Program-made: the position numbers and the translations under genes
Assembly (NCBI GenBank): GCA_035772735.1
Contig: JASDFA010000007.1
Location: 87,381,501 to 87,445,500, forward strand
Direction: 5' to 3'
Source: Datura wrightii
Taxonomy: Eukaryota > Streptophyta > Magnoliopsida > Solanales > Solanaceae
Length of the DNA: 64,000 nucleotides
The notes under the pieces: model-generated
Seen by the model: the letters and a program-made list of their open reading frames with translations, nothing else
What the model was told of the DNA's origin: nothing
The model's database searches: none
Shown here: positions 1 to 11,534 of the stretch, in pieces
Layout: every line of letters starts with the position of its first letter
How positions within the stretch are numbered: the first letter of the stretch is position 1

Positions 1-2011
1 AGGGAATAATTTTGTTGAAACTAAGGTAGTGCACATCACGGATGGTGCCCTCGAGTCGTGGTCACCAGGTAACGAGTCATTAAGTCTTCCGTACGAGCCC
101 AACAGATTTGAGAAGCAGTGTACTTCACAGATCATGCCACGAGTCGTGGCCAGAGAGGACGAACCATTAGGTCCCTCGTGGGGACTAGCTGGCAGTTATT
201 TTCTGCAAATTTAGTAAAGCCTATTTCGTAATTCCTAAGCTTCTAAGGCCTAAAATACGTCGTTTTAATTTATGAATGATGACTTTTAAAGGGGTTAAGT
301 TCATTTTAGGCCTTACTCATTCATGCATGCAAAGGTAGAAGTTTAGAGAGGTTCCTCAATTTCCCTTCATTTCCTATTGGGCATTCAAAGAAGTGTAAGA
401 ATCAGCTACCAACAGGTCTGTAGGGTTATGAATAGGTGAGTGCTTTCACACCCATGCCCAAATCCCTCTCTAAATCGTGAATTTCCTATGTCTAATCTAT
501 GGGATTTTAACCCAATGCATGGTTGCCTAAATTCTCTACATGGGTATGATTAAATATGTTTCTACTATTGAATTGTGAAGCATGGGCAAGTTTTATATTA
601 TTTTCAATCATAAATCATGTTTCTAGTTTTATAAATTAAAAACCCCATTGATGAAAAGTTCATGAAAGATGAGATTTGTGGTGAATGAATGATGATGATG
701 AGATATTGTGATGAAAAGCATGTTTTCAAGCTACACATATTTATAATCATATTTTCCATGAGAATTGAGTATTTCCAAGCATGTTAAAGTATTGGGCAAT
801 GCCCATGTGTTTGAGCATGACTTATGATTTAGTGAATTAAGCTTACCGCATGGTTTTGGAGTTAAAACTCTCAATTATTTTCATCTTGTGGTATGTTTTG
901 AGATAACACTTCTCATATATATATAAATTTCAAATTTGAGATGTATTTTAACTATTGAGCTTCGTCAATACACGATGTTGAGCTTCGTTGGAAAACAATG
1001 TAGAGCATATGCATGTTTTTGGGAGTGGTGTTTAGCACCGAGTAGGCTAAGGGTTGATCACCCTATGCCTCAGAACTACGCACCAACGTAGCTTTATACT
1101 TATATATATATATATATACTAATTTGAGGCCTCCCTTGTGAGCTATCCGCTGCCCCGATTGGGCCTCGATCTTGATATCATTATCATGGTATTGTCCCTA
1201 GCCCTGGCAAGATTTTGGACGGCTCTATCCACTTGAGTGTAATAGTTGGGACCACGTAAGTTCTATCATGGTATGTCGGTTAAAAGATGAGTCTCCCATT
1301 ATTCCTCATTATTTCAATTATGCATGTTTATCATTCTTGATTTATATACATATTTACATATGTTTTAAAGCAGGTTTGACCCAATGTTCGGTCTTTTTAT
1401 GATTATTAAACTTCAGCTTTGCGTCATTTGATTGAGATATAAAGTTCGGATATGTTTGGATCATGATTTCAAAAAATGGCATGCGAAGCCCTACTCTCAG
1501 AATCTTGTTTTGATTATATTTTATAATATGCATGTTTAAAATGATTTACTTACTTAAGTAATTTTACTTACCTTGCATACTTGGTACATTCCACGTACTA
1601 ACCGCATACTCTATGATGTATCATTTCATGATACTGGATCCATCTCTCAGGCCCAGTCCAGTCATAGTCAGCCTTCGGAGTTAGCATTGACGTTGTGGTA
1701 AGTCCTCATCTCTCGAGGACTAGACTTATTCAAATTTCCTCTATGTTTTTTTAGTTCAGCTTTGTTGAGTTACTTGGGGTCTTGTCCCATCAACTTGTCA
1801 TGTTTAGAGGCTTTTCAGATATATGGATATATTCAGCTTCAGATTGTATATTCTGATGTTATGTTTAAGTTAGACTTCCGATATGATTATCTTGTTGATT
1901 TTTCAGTTTTATTGATCGAGTTAGATGTATGCTTATGTCATGGGTCGACTTGGAGCCTCTCGGGGCTCCTTGTCCCATGTTGCGATCCGGGCCTCCACTC
2001 GGGTCATGACA
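1..2011 (+). mobile_element. T1: 5' LTR of a Tekay-like Ty3/gypsy element (start outside window)
   Basis: The sequence aligns by eye with the 3' LTR at 41199-43290. Shared landmarks include the 'gtagggttatgaatagg' region, the (TA)n run at about 1101-1119, 'ggaccacgtaa', 'ttccacgtactaac' and 'ctctcgaggacta'. The LTR ends in TGACA at 2011, directly before a primer site. Compared with the 3' LTR copy, roughly the first 500 bases lie outside the window. Near 48-180 there are several self-complementary ACGAGTCGTGG-type motifs. No gene is seen within it. It is more diverged from T2's LTRs than those are from each other, so it belongs to an older copy or another subfamily. Confidence 0.85.
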
Positions 2012-2014
2012 AAC

Positions 2015-2028
2015 TTGGTATGAAAGCA
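2015..2028 (+). other. T1 primer binding site
   Basis: TTGGTATGAAAGCA lies four bases after the LTR end. It is a decayed version of the initiator tRNA-Met primer site (TGGTATCA...) seen in T2 and M at the same spacing. Confidence 0.6.
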
Positions 2029-2224
2029 ATATGTTTGAAGTGTCCTAGAGTGTCTGAAAGCTGTGTTAAGTAAAGTTTTTTTCATGGGTGTGAAGCGCGC
2101 CACTCTTATGACAAAGAGGCTACGAGACGATTAGGAAATGTTTCCTTCTTTTATGATTCTATTTCGATCCATGAGTTCGACTCTCTCCCTTCCTCTAACT
2201 CGAGCTATACGCGTTTGCAGAAAC

Positions 2225-2965
2225 ATGTCATCTTAGAACAACAACGGGAGTTAGAGAGTCCCACCAACCCCAATGAGTCCTATTTTTGGGCTGGTTACAG
2301 ATGAAAAACTCGGGGCCGCAGTCCGAGTGTTGATACGGGCCATGATCACCCAGCCTAACCAACAAGTTATTACACCTGTGAACCCTACTGGAGAGACAGC
2401 GGCTGCTAAGGTTCAAGAATTCATGAAGAAGAACCCGAAGTATGGTGATTTAGTTTTGGGTGGAGAGTGAAAGAGGGAAAAGAGAAGGAGCAAAAGGCCC
2501 AGGACCGAGGACTTGGGGAGCTCCCAACAAGGGTCGAGTAATGGGAGTCTCTCTCAACCCCGTCAGAAGTCACTAGATCAATCTCGAGGGTACAAGCCTC
2601 GGGTGAGGGAGATCACTTATCCACTTTGTAGGCGTTGCAAGAAGCATCACCTAGGAAGGTGACTGGTGGGTTCAAATGTATGCTTCTATTGTGGTCATTC
2701 TGCGCACAAGCACAAGGATTGTCCCATGGCCAAGCGAGATGGCCAGAAAGGTCGTGCCTGAAATCCCCCTCCAGCAGTCCTATCTATCCAGTCAGCATGC
2801 CTGAAATGTGGTAGAACACATGTAGGTCGATATTTGGAAGGTTTTGACACTTGTTACAGGTGTAGGAAGGTCGTGCACATGCGCGGGAATTGTCCTTTGG
2901 TCAATAAGGGCGAGGGTAGAGCCGGTGTGCCAATCGCCGGACCAGCAGCTACAACAAATCACCCA
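2225..2965 (+). pseudogene. T1 gag remnant with two zinc knuckles
   Basis: The reading frame starts at ATG 2225, four bases after a TTTGCAG splice-acceptor-like site, but meets a TAG at the fourth codon. The same frame is open from 2273 to 2470, then continues through stops to a nucleocapsid region. Two CX2CX4HX4C knuckles are visible: CFYCGHSAHKHKDC near 2686-2727 and CYRCRKVVHMRGNC near 2857-2898. A degenerate CRRCKKHH-type motif lies before them. The central gag domain seems shortened compared with T2 and M. In the family, Gag forms the cytoplasmic particle and the knuckles bind genomic RNA. This copy cannot make a full protein. Confidence 0.6.
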
Positions 2966-3090
2966 TCCCAGCAGCACAGGTTACCAAGAGCCAGTGGTTG
3001 TTAGCCTCAGATGTAGTCCCGGGTATGTTATAAGTTTTTCCCTCGAACCTACTATGATTGTTGGTTCCGAGAACTACTGTAAGAGGTATA

Positions 3091-3612
3091 AATCCCTTTG
3101 TTTATTTTAAGAAGAGATTTATTTCATGGAAGGTAAGGAAATGGTAAGTGAAGGGCCCGGTCAGGTCTCGAGTTTTCTAGTAAGGAAGTTCTATATATAG
3201 TACCCGGGGGTAGTCCATTCTTTCTCCTTTAGATATTCCCTTACATATCCCTCGATGCTACGGTCGACTTATGCTTACATTGAAAACCCTAAGATAATAG
3301 GTAACCCCATTCGTCAGCGATCCCAATATTACCCGTTCAACTTTATGTACAAATCCCTTTGTTTATTTTAAGAAGAGATTTATTTCATGGAAGGTAAGGA
3401 AATGGTAAGTGAAGGGCCCAGTCAGGTCTTGAGTTTTCTAGTAAGGAAGTTCTATATATAGTACCTGGGGGTAGTTCATTCTTTCTCCTTTAGATATTCC
3501 CTTACATATCGCTCGATGCTACAGTCGACTTATGCTTACGTTCAGAACCCTAAGATAATAGGTAACCCCATCCATCAGCAATCCCAATATTACCCGTTCA
3601 GCTTTATGTCAT
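3091..3612 (+). repeat. 261-bp tandem duplication inside T1
   Basis: The segment beginning 'aatccctttgtttatttt' at 3091 recurs at 3352 and runs to about 3612 with only a few differences, giving a period of 261 bases. It lies just after a stretch resembling the start of the protease region (a GML-like motif near 3020). I recognise no coding content in it. Confidence 0.85.
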
Positions 3613-4407
3613 GACCTTCGTACTGTATGTGATCATCTCATAAGATCGTGCTATTTCAGGTATATGCGTAGCTTAGATTTTCTAAACAATTCGTGCTCAT
3701 GATTCCCTTACTCTAGATCCTATGGATACTCCCCATGATGGAAATGCTAGTTAAGATGTGTACGTTCAGGATAACTCCCTATCCCTGCCATAGGTGTCGG
3801 GTATGTAAAGGTTCAGGGAGCCTAGTTATTAGCCAAGCCAGGAAGTGTAACAACCCATATGGTCATTTTGTAATTGTCGATCTGTTTTCCTAGGTTGAAC
3901 CTTTCTGTATCTTCATTCTGTTATTCATGATTTGCGAAGGCGGATGACATCGTTCCTGAGATAACTTACTGAAGATTGGGTAAGACTTTTAATTTTTTTG
4001 AAGGGTTTGAAGTATGAGGGGTCGACCAAAGTCAACAATCCAGGTTGTAAAGCTTGAATTTGGATTCTGAAAGCTTTGTTGGTTCCAGATGGTGATTTAT
4101 GATTTAGTTGGGTAGTTTGCATGGGTTACGAGGTGATTTGAGAGTGATTTGAACCTTTGGTTGAATTTATGAGCTTTGAGGAAGTTAGACGTGACCACGG
4201 TCAATTTGGGGTCAAACAACCTGATAGGGGTAACTTGAGAGCTCCAACTGATCTGGAATAGACTTCATGATAGGATTGTGTATTTGGGTTGTGATCAGAG
4301 GATTTCAAATGGAATGGGTGGATTCGAGCGTATTGCGTATTAGGCATGATCTTAAGCATAAAAGAGGAGGACTCAGAGGTTCAAGACTTCAAACTTTTTT
4401 TGCAGGC
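3613..4407 (+). other. Unassigned T1 interior, possible foreign LTR start
   Basis: No conserved protein is visible. At 3846 the sequence TGTAACAACCC resembles the 5' end of many plant gypsy LTRs, and the following ~550 bases are non-coding. This could be an LTR fragment inserted into T1, but no matching end or target duplication was found. Confidence 0.35.
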
Positions 4408-4583
4408 ACTGTAGGAGTTCATTTGGTTGCCTCGATTGGTGGCGGTGTTATAGTTCAGAGCGGATCAGAATCGTCCTCAGTGACTGGTGTGAAGGCTAGA
4501 CAAGACGAGGATTCTAGCTTGGTGAAGTTGGAGGAAGTGGTTCAGGAGCAGAAGGTAGAGATCGTCTCCAAAGAGGGAGATGG
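4408..4583 (+). pseudogene. T1 pol fragment (RNase H to integrase linker)
   Basis: The translation carries GGGVIVQSG, TGVKARQDED and VSKEGDGV. These match the linker between RNase H and integrase in T2 (about 39440-39620) and M. The fragment stops abruptly at 4583 where the LTR of element X begins. The rest of T1 pol and its 3' LTR are not in the window and were presumably deleted. It is a coding relic only. Confidence 0.7.
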
Positions 4584-6087
4584 TGTTCGGTGCTGTAGTG
4601 AATACACGCAAGTGCACGTGGTCGAACAAGTAGTAAATTGGCTAATGTAAAGCCAAGTATCGATCCCACAGGGACTGAACTACGGTACTAATTAACTTAA
4701 ACGTCAGTGAGCTATGTCTTTATGAATGCAGACAACCAATTAAACAATATTTTGAGAGTTAAGTTTGCTAAGTAATAAAATCTAAGTTAAGATTATAATT
4801 TGAGTCTGAATAATAGTAATGAGCAAGCTGAGGTTAAAACAAGCATGTAGGGAAGTAATTTATCAATTCAATTCAGCTAATCTTTTCTTCGGTTGCTAGT
4901 CAAGAATTATTGCCTATGGATTGGATCTTTTGAGTTCCATCCAATTAAGAATCATGAAACCTTAATCTACATTTCTGTGATAAAAGAATTTCATGCTCTA
5001 TCCATACAATACCGATTCATTAATTGACTAATAAGACTTTCAGATATATTTCTATTCTGAATGTAAATCAATTCTCAATTTTCTAAACTAAGAAGAGATC
5101 ATATCCTACCAATTCACATCTTTCCAATTTCTTTCCTTTCCAAAATCAAAATTGGATTTCTAGATATACATTAACATTGGCCAAACATTAATGTAGTAAA
5201 AACAAGAATTGATAGAACAACCATTGAAGAAAAGATGAAAACTGAAATGAACAACAATTACATTCCACTACAATTGTTCTTAACCTCAGCAAAAAGTGAA
5301 TTAGCCACTCATTTGTGGATTAAACATCATCAAATAAGTAGAATTTTCATACAAACAATTGAGATTAAAGAGAAAGAGAAAGAGAAGAACCCTAGAATTT
5401 TCGTCCTCTCAACTGCCTGTAACCCACGTTCTTGCTCAACCAAATCAGAATGTTTAAAATAAAACCTAAGTGTGCTATTTATACTCTTGAGAATTTTTCC
5501 CGGAATAACAAGCAACGTGGCACGGAGTGTATCGCGGAGCACTCCCTCCGTGCCACGGGGGTATCGCGGACCCTCACTGGAAGTCGACTCCTCAGCACTT
5601 TCACCTCAGCGTGGCACGGCTTGCATCGCGGAGCTTTGCCTCCGTGCCACGGTGCTATCGCGCACCTTCACTGGAACTTGATGTTCCAGGTAATTGTACT
5701 CAACGTGACACGGAGTGCATCGCAGAGCACTGCCTCCGTGTCACGGAGGTAACGCGAACCTCCACTGAAAATTGATAAAAATTATTTTATCCGAGGAAGA
5801 ATGCCTCCGTGATGGCAGCGTGACACGGCTCCATCGCGGAGCCCTTATTTTTGCTGCTCTCCCTTGTCATTTTCCACTCCTTGTTTCCAAGTCCATTCCC
5901 GATTTTCACCAACATGTATATTAGCTTCCAAAATTTCCTTTTACCTGCAAAACAACACTAATCATGTTGGTTAGTATAAATTCATATTTAACTAAAAATC
6001 ACATGAGAATGTACACATAACGATAGATAAATAAGTCAAAATGAAGCATTTGAGTATCACTTGGGCATGCAATTCTGCCGAAGATCA
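4584..6087 (-). repeat. X 3' LTR
   Basis: On the minus strand it begins TGATCTTCGGC at 6087 and ends GAACA at 4584, 1504 bases. It matches the 5' LTR at 15742-16970 closely. A TATA box (GAGTATAAATAGC on the minus strand) lies at 5475-5487. An E2F-like TTTCCCGG lies at 5496-5503. Upstream of these in the minus-strand sense are tandem palindromic modules from 5513. Confidence 0.9.
5513..5838 (-). repeat. ~94-bp GC-rich palindromic tandem module (U3 of X)
   Basis: Unit starts (CAACGTG/CAGCGTG) fall at 5513, 5607 and 5701, an exact 94-base spacing, with a partial unit from 5816. Each unit carries two CCGTGNCACGG-type palindromic half-sites flanking a CGCGGAGC centre, so each unit can fold on itself. 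The array sits immediately upstream of the LTR TATA box in the sense direction. The same spacing recurs in the 5' LTR at 16669, 16763 and 16857. Confidence 0.85.
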
Positions 6088-6125
6088 CTTACCCCACACT
6101 TAAAACCTTGTTCGTCCTCGAACAA
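6088..6125 (-). promoter_or_regulatory. X polypurine tract with preceding AGGA-loop hairpin
   Basis: On the minus strand a perfect 7-bp stem TTGTTCG-AGGA-CGAACAA (6125-6108) is followed by AGGTTTTAAGTGTGGGGTAAG, which abuts the LTR start. In LTR retrotransposons the purine tract primes plus-strand DNA synthesis. The hairpin is my observation. Confidence 0.75.
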
Positions 6126-7799
6126 TACTCTCACATCTCATGCAATTGGCACCCACACATAACTACTTTGGCTCGACAATTCAAGCTATAGCTATACCGA
6201 TTATTTAATATAGCAAATCATCAAGAAAACATGCATGGTCTTATCAATACAATGAACTACACCACATTAAGATCTCCTAAGCTCAAGAATCAATTCTCGA
6301 TCTTGAAAAACTCTTGCAAATCAACTGATCAAGACATCCGACACGAAATTTAATCTCTCGTCAAGCATGTGCCCTCACAACACAAGAGAATTACCCCATT
6401 TGCCATCATATGCTTTCCAAAGCACTACATGTAGGGGTATATGAATACGATTTCGCTCTCTCTCCCAAAGAATTCACATGCATCATGTCATGAACCATAG
6501 GCTTTCCTCTAGTGTATTACTCCACTAATATAAGGACGCGTGATGTAAGATCACATAGGACTTGACGGGTTGTAATGTAAACTAAGGAACTAGTAAATAC
6601 TTGGCTAACCAATAATAGCAACTAGATTCCTTAAGCGTTTTTCAATACATCCCACTATCCTTATGGGCATTGTTTCTTCCTTCATCCTCTCATTCTTTTA
6701 ATTTTTTCTTTTTTCTTTGTTTTTGTTCCCATTTTTTTAAGAACACTCGACTTACTAGCAAAGATTAGTTATACATCTTTATTTTATTTAATTTCAGCAA
6801 GTGCACCTTTGAACTTTCTTTAACTTTCACAACTTCCGCTTTTCCTTCCGTTTCACAATTCTCACTCCTTTACACTATGGGAAAATTATTTTTCTTTAGC
6901 GCTTAAGAGTTTTGGATCAAATTCACGGCTAATGAAAAGAAGGGATTAAGCTCGGGTTGTACCTCTTCAAAGAAAGAAAAAAATAGGCTAAAGGCTCAAT
7001 GGGGCTAACTAGGATGCACATTCAAGGTAGGTATGATAATGGAGAAACTTTTGGTTTAATCAAAGAAATGCCTACATCCTTTCCTACAATACACATCCTT
7101 CATTTCGTTTAGTACACACACCAGAAAAGTTCTAGACACTTCACAATAGCATGGAATAATCGAAACCTCACCTCACACTCATTGCACATGCTCAACTCAA
7201 GACATATTCACAGACTCTTCAATCAGCTAATTACAAGAACTCACTATTAAGCCTCGATCACAACGAATCGAACTCTATGGCCTAGGTATCTCAACATGTT
7301 TACACATTTGCATGCTTTCATATGAATCACCTTTGCATCTTAATATCATGTACAACACGTAGCAAGAACTCCGAACCATGAAGTAACGACACGCTTGGGA
7401 AACAAACAAAAGAAAGAAAAGAAAGAAAAAAACTACTCCTATCGACTAGGTTTCCCTTAAGAAGGTCGTCATCCATCCATCATAGGGAATGGTCACTATC
7501 TACGACTTCGGTTCAATGGGACTATTCTCGGTAAAAGCACCGAAAACAAAGGCCGAGAAACCCAACATAAAAAATTGGAAATAATTCGATAGAAAAAGAT
7601 AAAAATTTTACTTTTAACAATATTTACACCACACAACACAACAGTAGCTCGACACAACACACAGAAACTCAACATTCATTTCAACACCCACTTAATTATA
7701 GAACACACAACACAGAGTCACAAGGTCACATTTTGCACAGGCACAACAACAACAAAAAAATAAAACATAAACATAAACAAAGCAGCTGGCACCTAACTA
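6126..7799 (-). other. X 3' non-coding region
   Basis: About 1.7 kb with no coding potential, rich in A/T and homopurine or homopyrimidine runs. It is collinear with Z 34237-36023; for example the 'ccgagaatagtcccattgaacc' block is found in both (near 7510-7550 in reverse complement). Conservation between two separate elements suggests it is a regular part of the family. Confidence 0.6.
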
Positions 7800-7841
7800 C
7801 TCCCACCCCACACTTAAATCGAACACTGTCCTCAGTGTTCA
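7800..7841 (-). promoter_or_regulatory. X internal hairpin and polypurine-like tract
   Basis: On the minus strand, GAACACTG-AGGA-CAGTGTTC (7840-7821) is an 8-bp perfect stem with an AGGA loop. It is followed by GATTTAAGTGTGGGGTGGGA, almost the same purine tract as at the LTR. It lies just downstream of ORF2. Confidence 0.65.
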
Positions 7842-7885
7842 CAGAATTCCACATATCACAAAGGTTGGGTGGTGAAACTCCCTGA

Positions 7886-9113
7886 TCAATCAAAGTATTC
7901 AACTTCTTCATCAGGTGTCGTTGCTTCATCTCCTATATCCGAATCGGCCCCGCCGTCCTCGTCTGACTCAATATCTGAGTCCTCCCGGCGTGTCTCCTCA
8001 TCGGTGGGGACATCATCATCTACGGGATCCATAAATGCGGGCCCCACTCTGCATAGAGCCCGGGCATTATCGCTGAATGGGTAATCCAATTCAAGCTGCC
8101 AAATCTCATCCTCTGTTGCCGGCCTCCCGCCTATGCACTGCTGCAACATCTGCGTCCCGTACATGCGAGCCATATACTGGTCATCCCGAGCATGTCGCTT
8201 GGCTAGTATGAGCACCGGCCCATAGGTAGTGTCAGGTGCCTTGGTTTTAGTGACATCCAAGGCACGCCTGTCAATTTGTGGGATGTAATCCAGAGCCTCC
8301 TCCTCAATATCATGGCCCCTCAGGAACGTGGTAAGCAAACCACCGAACCCGTATCTATGCCCCTAATGCAGTCGGGCTCTCTTTATGGTGGAGATGATTA
8401 CCCCCCCCCCCCCCAACATTGATCTCCAGCCCTTTCATCAGGGCATACACCAAGCACAGTCTATCCCGTGTGACATCTGCCATGTGCACCCCCGGGATCA
8501 AGCAGGAACACATAATTTTTAGCCAAATCCGGGCTTCCCGATTCATCTGAGAGTAGGGCAATCTCTGATAGTAGCCCCTCTCCTTGTGCCTACTCCACCT
8601 TGCTGTCGATCGGGCTCCACATAGGGTGCGTCTGATGTCCTCATAGGGTGGAGTGATGTTCAGCTGCCTAAGGACATGAGCGTCTGTGTCCCGCGCCCCC
8701 AGGATTGCATTCAAATGATGGGGTTCAAAAGTGACAACCTGCCCCCTTATTTTGACAGTGTGACTGCGTAGGGTCGGGTTCCAATTGGCATAGAACTCCT
8801 GGATAAGATGAAGATTGCACTCTCTGGGCTTTTCGAAGATGAAGTTCAGCCCAACAGTGTCAATCCGGTGTACAATCCGCGGGAATTCTTGTGCCAGCGG
8901 CTCTCGTGCTATCTGCTCCTCCGGGAAGTATTTGGTTTCTTTGTGTTTCGCATACCACTTCTTCCCCTCATCAGTCACCCATCAGGTTCTGTATTGTTGG
9001 CGTTGGCCTCGTGGAACCGCTGGTGCTGCTGGAACTATTGTTCCCAATCTCACCATTTTTCTGCTGGCGCCCGATGTGGATGTGCCCTTGCCCTTGTCTT
9101 GCCGTCCTGACAT
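7886..9113 (-). pseudogene. X ORF2: plant-specific 'putative plant transposon protein' domain
   Basis: This is homologous along its length to Z ORF2 (32930-34150). It starts at ATG 9113-9111 (MSGRQDKGKG...), five bases after a splice-acceptor-like TACAG. A TGA interrupts it near 8990, and a run of 14 C (8401-8414) shifts the frame in the middle. Visible conserved blocks are GKKWYAKHK, IRGQVVTFEPHHLNAILGAR, WSRHKERGYYQ, SQMNREARIWLKIMCSCLIPG and LELDYPFSDNARALC, with an acidic C-terminus ending EVEYFD. Similar proteins occur in the position of the envelope-like ORF of Athila-type elements. Their biochemical role is unknown to me. I see no signal peptide or membrane helix supporting an envelope function. 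Confidence 0.75.
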
Positions 9114-9118
9114 TGTTC

Positions 9119-9745
9119 CTGTACATTCAAACAGATAGTCCCAATGTTATTCAAGTCATAATTAGCTTCAACTAAGGTTGGGTTTAATTGGGTCACCCTA
9201 CACTTAGTCTTAAGCCACAATCCCAACAATTTGACAAGACATTCATGCTTTTCCAATTCATATCATTCAACATGCTTAGTGCATTCATATAAGTCGATGG
9301 ACCAATTACTATGTACTACTCAGACTTCGTACAATGAATAAGAATATCGCCATCGTTTCCATTACATCATCATAGCACTTACCGAATTTTTTTCAACAAC
9401 CTATGCAATTCTCCAATTTCATTCTCCTGAAAATCCCTTGTCTACTTAGCGTATTCAACATCAATCACACTATATTTTGCTTCACCCAACATACACAACC
9501 CAATTTTGTTCAACATTTTAAAGAATTTAGTCATCTTCCTATTCAATTTTCAACCCTAGCTATCAATTGAACTCAATAAAACATGCAATTATTGAGTTCA
9601 TATATTTAAAACGATACTATGAACATCGACCCATCATAACTCAAGTAAATTCAAGCTTAATTATCACTTAGGGCAAGGTTTAATCACCAAACATATTCAA
9701 GAATAAAAAATTTGAGCAAAAATGAGGTAGAGTTCAAGAACATAC
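9119..9745 (-). other. X ORF2 leader intron (predicted)
   Basis: On the minus strand a donor AAAG|GTATGT at 9745 and an acceptor GTACAG at 9119 enclose 627 A/T-rich bases. The ATG follows the acceptor by five bases. Z has the same arrangement (32217-32924). The prediction rests on consensus sites and conservation between copies, not on transcripts. Confidence 0.5.
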
Positions 9746-9937
9746 CTTTAATTTGATGAAATTGAAGAAAACTTGAAGAAAATTGATGCCTAGGTCCATG
9801 TCACGTTGAGGGAGAAGGGGATTTGGGGTGTGGGTCGCGGAGGAAGTGAAAAAATAGGAAGAAAATGAGGGGATTTGGGGTTTTAAAAGGTATTTTCCAC
9901 GTGGGTTACCCGGTGTGACCCGACGCGAATTAACCCT

Positions 9938-10105
9938 CAACATGTCACGGAGGGTAACGCGGAGCACCCCCTCCATGACACGGAGCCATTGCTCCAGTGT
10001 TCTAGATTTTAAAAAAATCTGGAACAAGCCTCAACGTGTCACGGAGGGTAACGCGGAGCACCTCCTCCGTGATACGGAGCCATCGCGCAGGCTCACTGTA
10101 ATGTG
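9938..10105 (-). promoter_or_regulatory. Internal palindromic modules upstream of X ORF2
   Basis: Two units start with CAACATG/CAACGTG plus TCACGG at 9938 and 10032, again 94 bases apart. They are of the same kind as in the X LTR U3. In the minus-strand sense they are followed by a TTTTAAAACCCC run and a C/T-rich leader before the predicted intron donor, which looks like an internal promoter. Confidence 0.6.
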
Positions 10106-10320
10106 CAAATTTTTATTTTCTCACCTTGATTTTTTTCCTTTGCGTTTCTTTGCATTTTTGCCCTCCATTCCACCTGAAAATTATTTCACTGCAACAAAAT
10201 TGGTAAGACCTCATAGGTTTCAACACAAAAGAATTTTTATTTTTATTTTTCTTTGTTTTTCTCTTTTTATATTTTTTTCTTTTTTTTTCAAATAGTTCTA
10301 CTCATCTATTACAACACATT

Positions 10321-10338
10321 CACGGGTTGCCTCCCATG
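10321..10338 (-). other. Stem-loop after X pol
   Basis: On the minus strand CATGGG-AGGCAA-CCCGTG forms a 6-bp stem with one G-T pair. It follows GCGCTG and lies about 40 bases past the integrase stop. Z has the perfectly paired CACGGG version at 31601-31618. Its role is unknown. Confidence 0.6.
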
Positions 10339-10379
10339 CAGCGCCTGATTTACCGTCGCGGCTCGACATTATTCATTGC

Positions 10380-11534
10380 TCAATCATACTCTAGAGTGAT
10401 GGACGTCTTCTCTCGAATAAAGTCCTTACCCCAATAATGCTTACATCTTTGCCCATTCACCAAAAATGTGGCACTTCTTTCTTCTTGCCACAACTCCACT
10501 GCCCCGTGCGGGGTCATTCTCACCACTTCAAACGGCCCTGACCATTTGGACCGCAACTTTCCTGGAAAAAGCTTCAGTATCGAATTAAATAGCAACACCT
10601 TCTACCCCGGCTCAAAGATCCGATGCACCATATGCCTATCGTGCCACTTCTTCGTTTTCTCCTTGTAGCATTTGGCACTTTCATAAGCATGCCAACGAAA
10701 CTCATCAAGTTCGCTGAGTTGCATCAGCCTCTTCTTCCCTGCTAGCTCCGGATCCATGTTCAATTTCCTCACGGCCCAAAAAGCTTGATGTTCTAGCTCC
10801 ACAGGCAGATGACACTCCTTTCCATAGACCAATCTGTATGGAGAAGTCCCAATGGGTGTCTTGTACGCAGTTCTATAAGACCACAATGCATCGCCGAGTT
10901 TGCTTGACCAATCAATTCGTTGTGCATTCACTGTCTTCTGTAGAATCGGCTTGATTTCTCTGTTCGACACCTCCACTTGCCCACTAGTTTGGGGATGATA
11001 TGTTGTTGCTACCTTGTGGTGCACCCCATACTTAGCTAACAAATTCTTGAAACTTGCATTTACAAAATGAGCCCCTCCATCACTGATAATGGCTCGGGGT
11101 GTCCCGAACCTGGTGAAAATATGCTTTTTCACAAATTTTGTTACCACCTTGTGGTCATTCCTGGGGCAAGATGTTTCTTCAACCCACTTTGATACATAAT
11201 CAACGACTACCAAGATGTAACGATTACCAAATGACGGTGGGAACGGTCCCATGAAATCTATTCCCCATACATCAAAGATCTCCACTTCTAATATCTGCTG
11301 CAGTGGCATCTCCTGCCTTCTACCAATTGTGCTTGTTCTTTGACATCTATCACACATTTTTACATAGGCCATAGAGTCTCTAAATAGTGTAGGCTAAAAG
11401 AAACCTGACTGTAGCACCTTGTGCGCTGTCCGCTCGCCTCCGTGGTGCCCTCCATACAATGATGACTGACAACTCCTCAACACTTCTGCAATTTGGCTCT
11501 CTGGAATGCATCTTCTCATCACCTGATCCGGTCC
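10380..11534 (-). pseudogene. X integrase
   Basis: The region encodes the Ty3/gypsy integrase that would insert cDNA into chromosomes. On the minus strand the zinc-binding end shows CDRCQRT near 11350. The catalytic core has D in WGIDFMGPF, D in IISDGGAHF and E in GQVEVSNREIK, a DDE arrangement of the expected spacing. The C-terminal part reads FPGKLRSKWSGPF and ends YWGKDFIREKTSITLEYD near 10383. One TAG (on the minus strand at 11395-11393) interrupts the zinc-finger part, at a position normally CAG. Another break lies at 10599-10602. No chromodomain follows, consistent with Athila. Confidence 0.85.

Noticed and set aside
4267..4650. A 127-codon gene
   Set aside because: Its first half is unassigned DNA, its middle is a pol scrap, and its end runs into the LTR of X.
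5432..5775. Overlapping ORFs rich in R, S and T in the palindromic module
   Set aside because: They arise from the GC-rich 94-bp repeat in three frames; the same happens at 16588-16973 and 27727-28068. They begin at non-conserved starts and overlap the promoter region.
5513..5838. CRISPR-like array
   Set aside because: The units are adjacent 94-bp repeats without unique spacers, inside a plant LTR.
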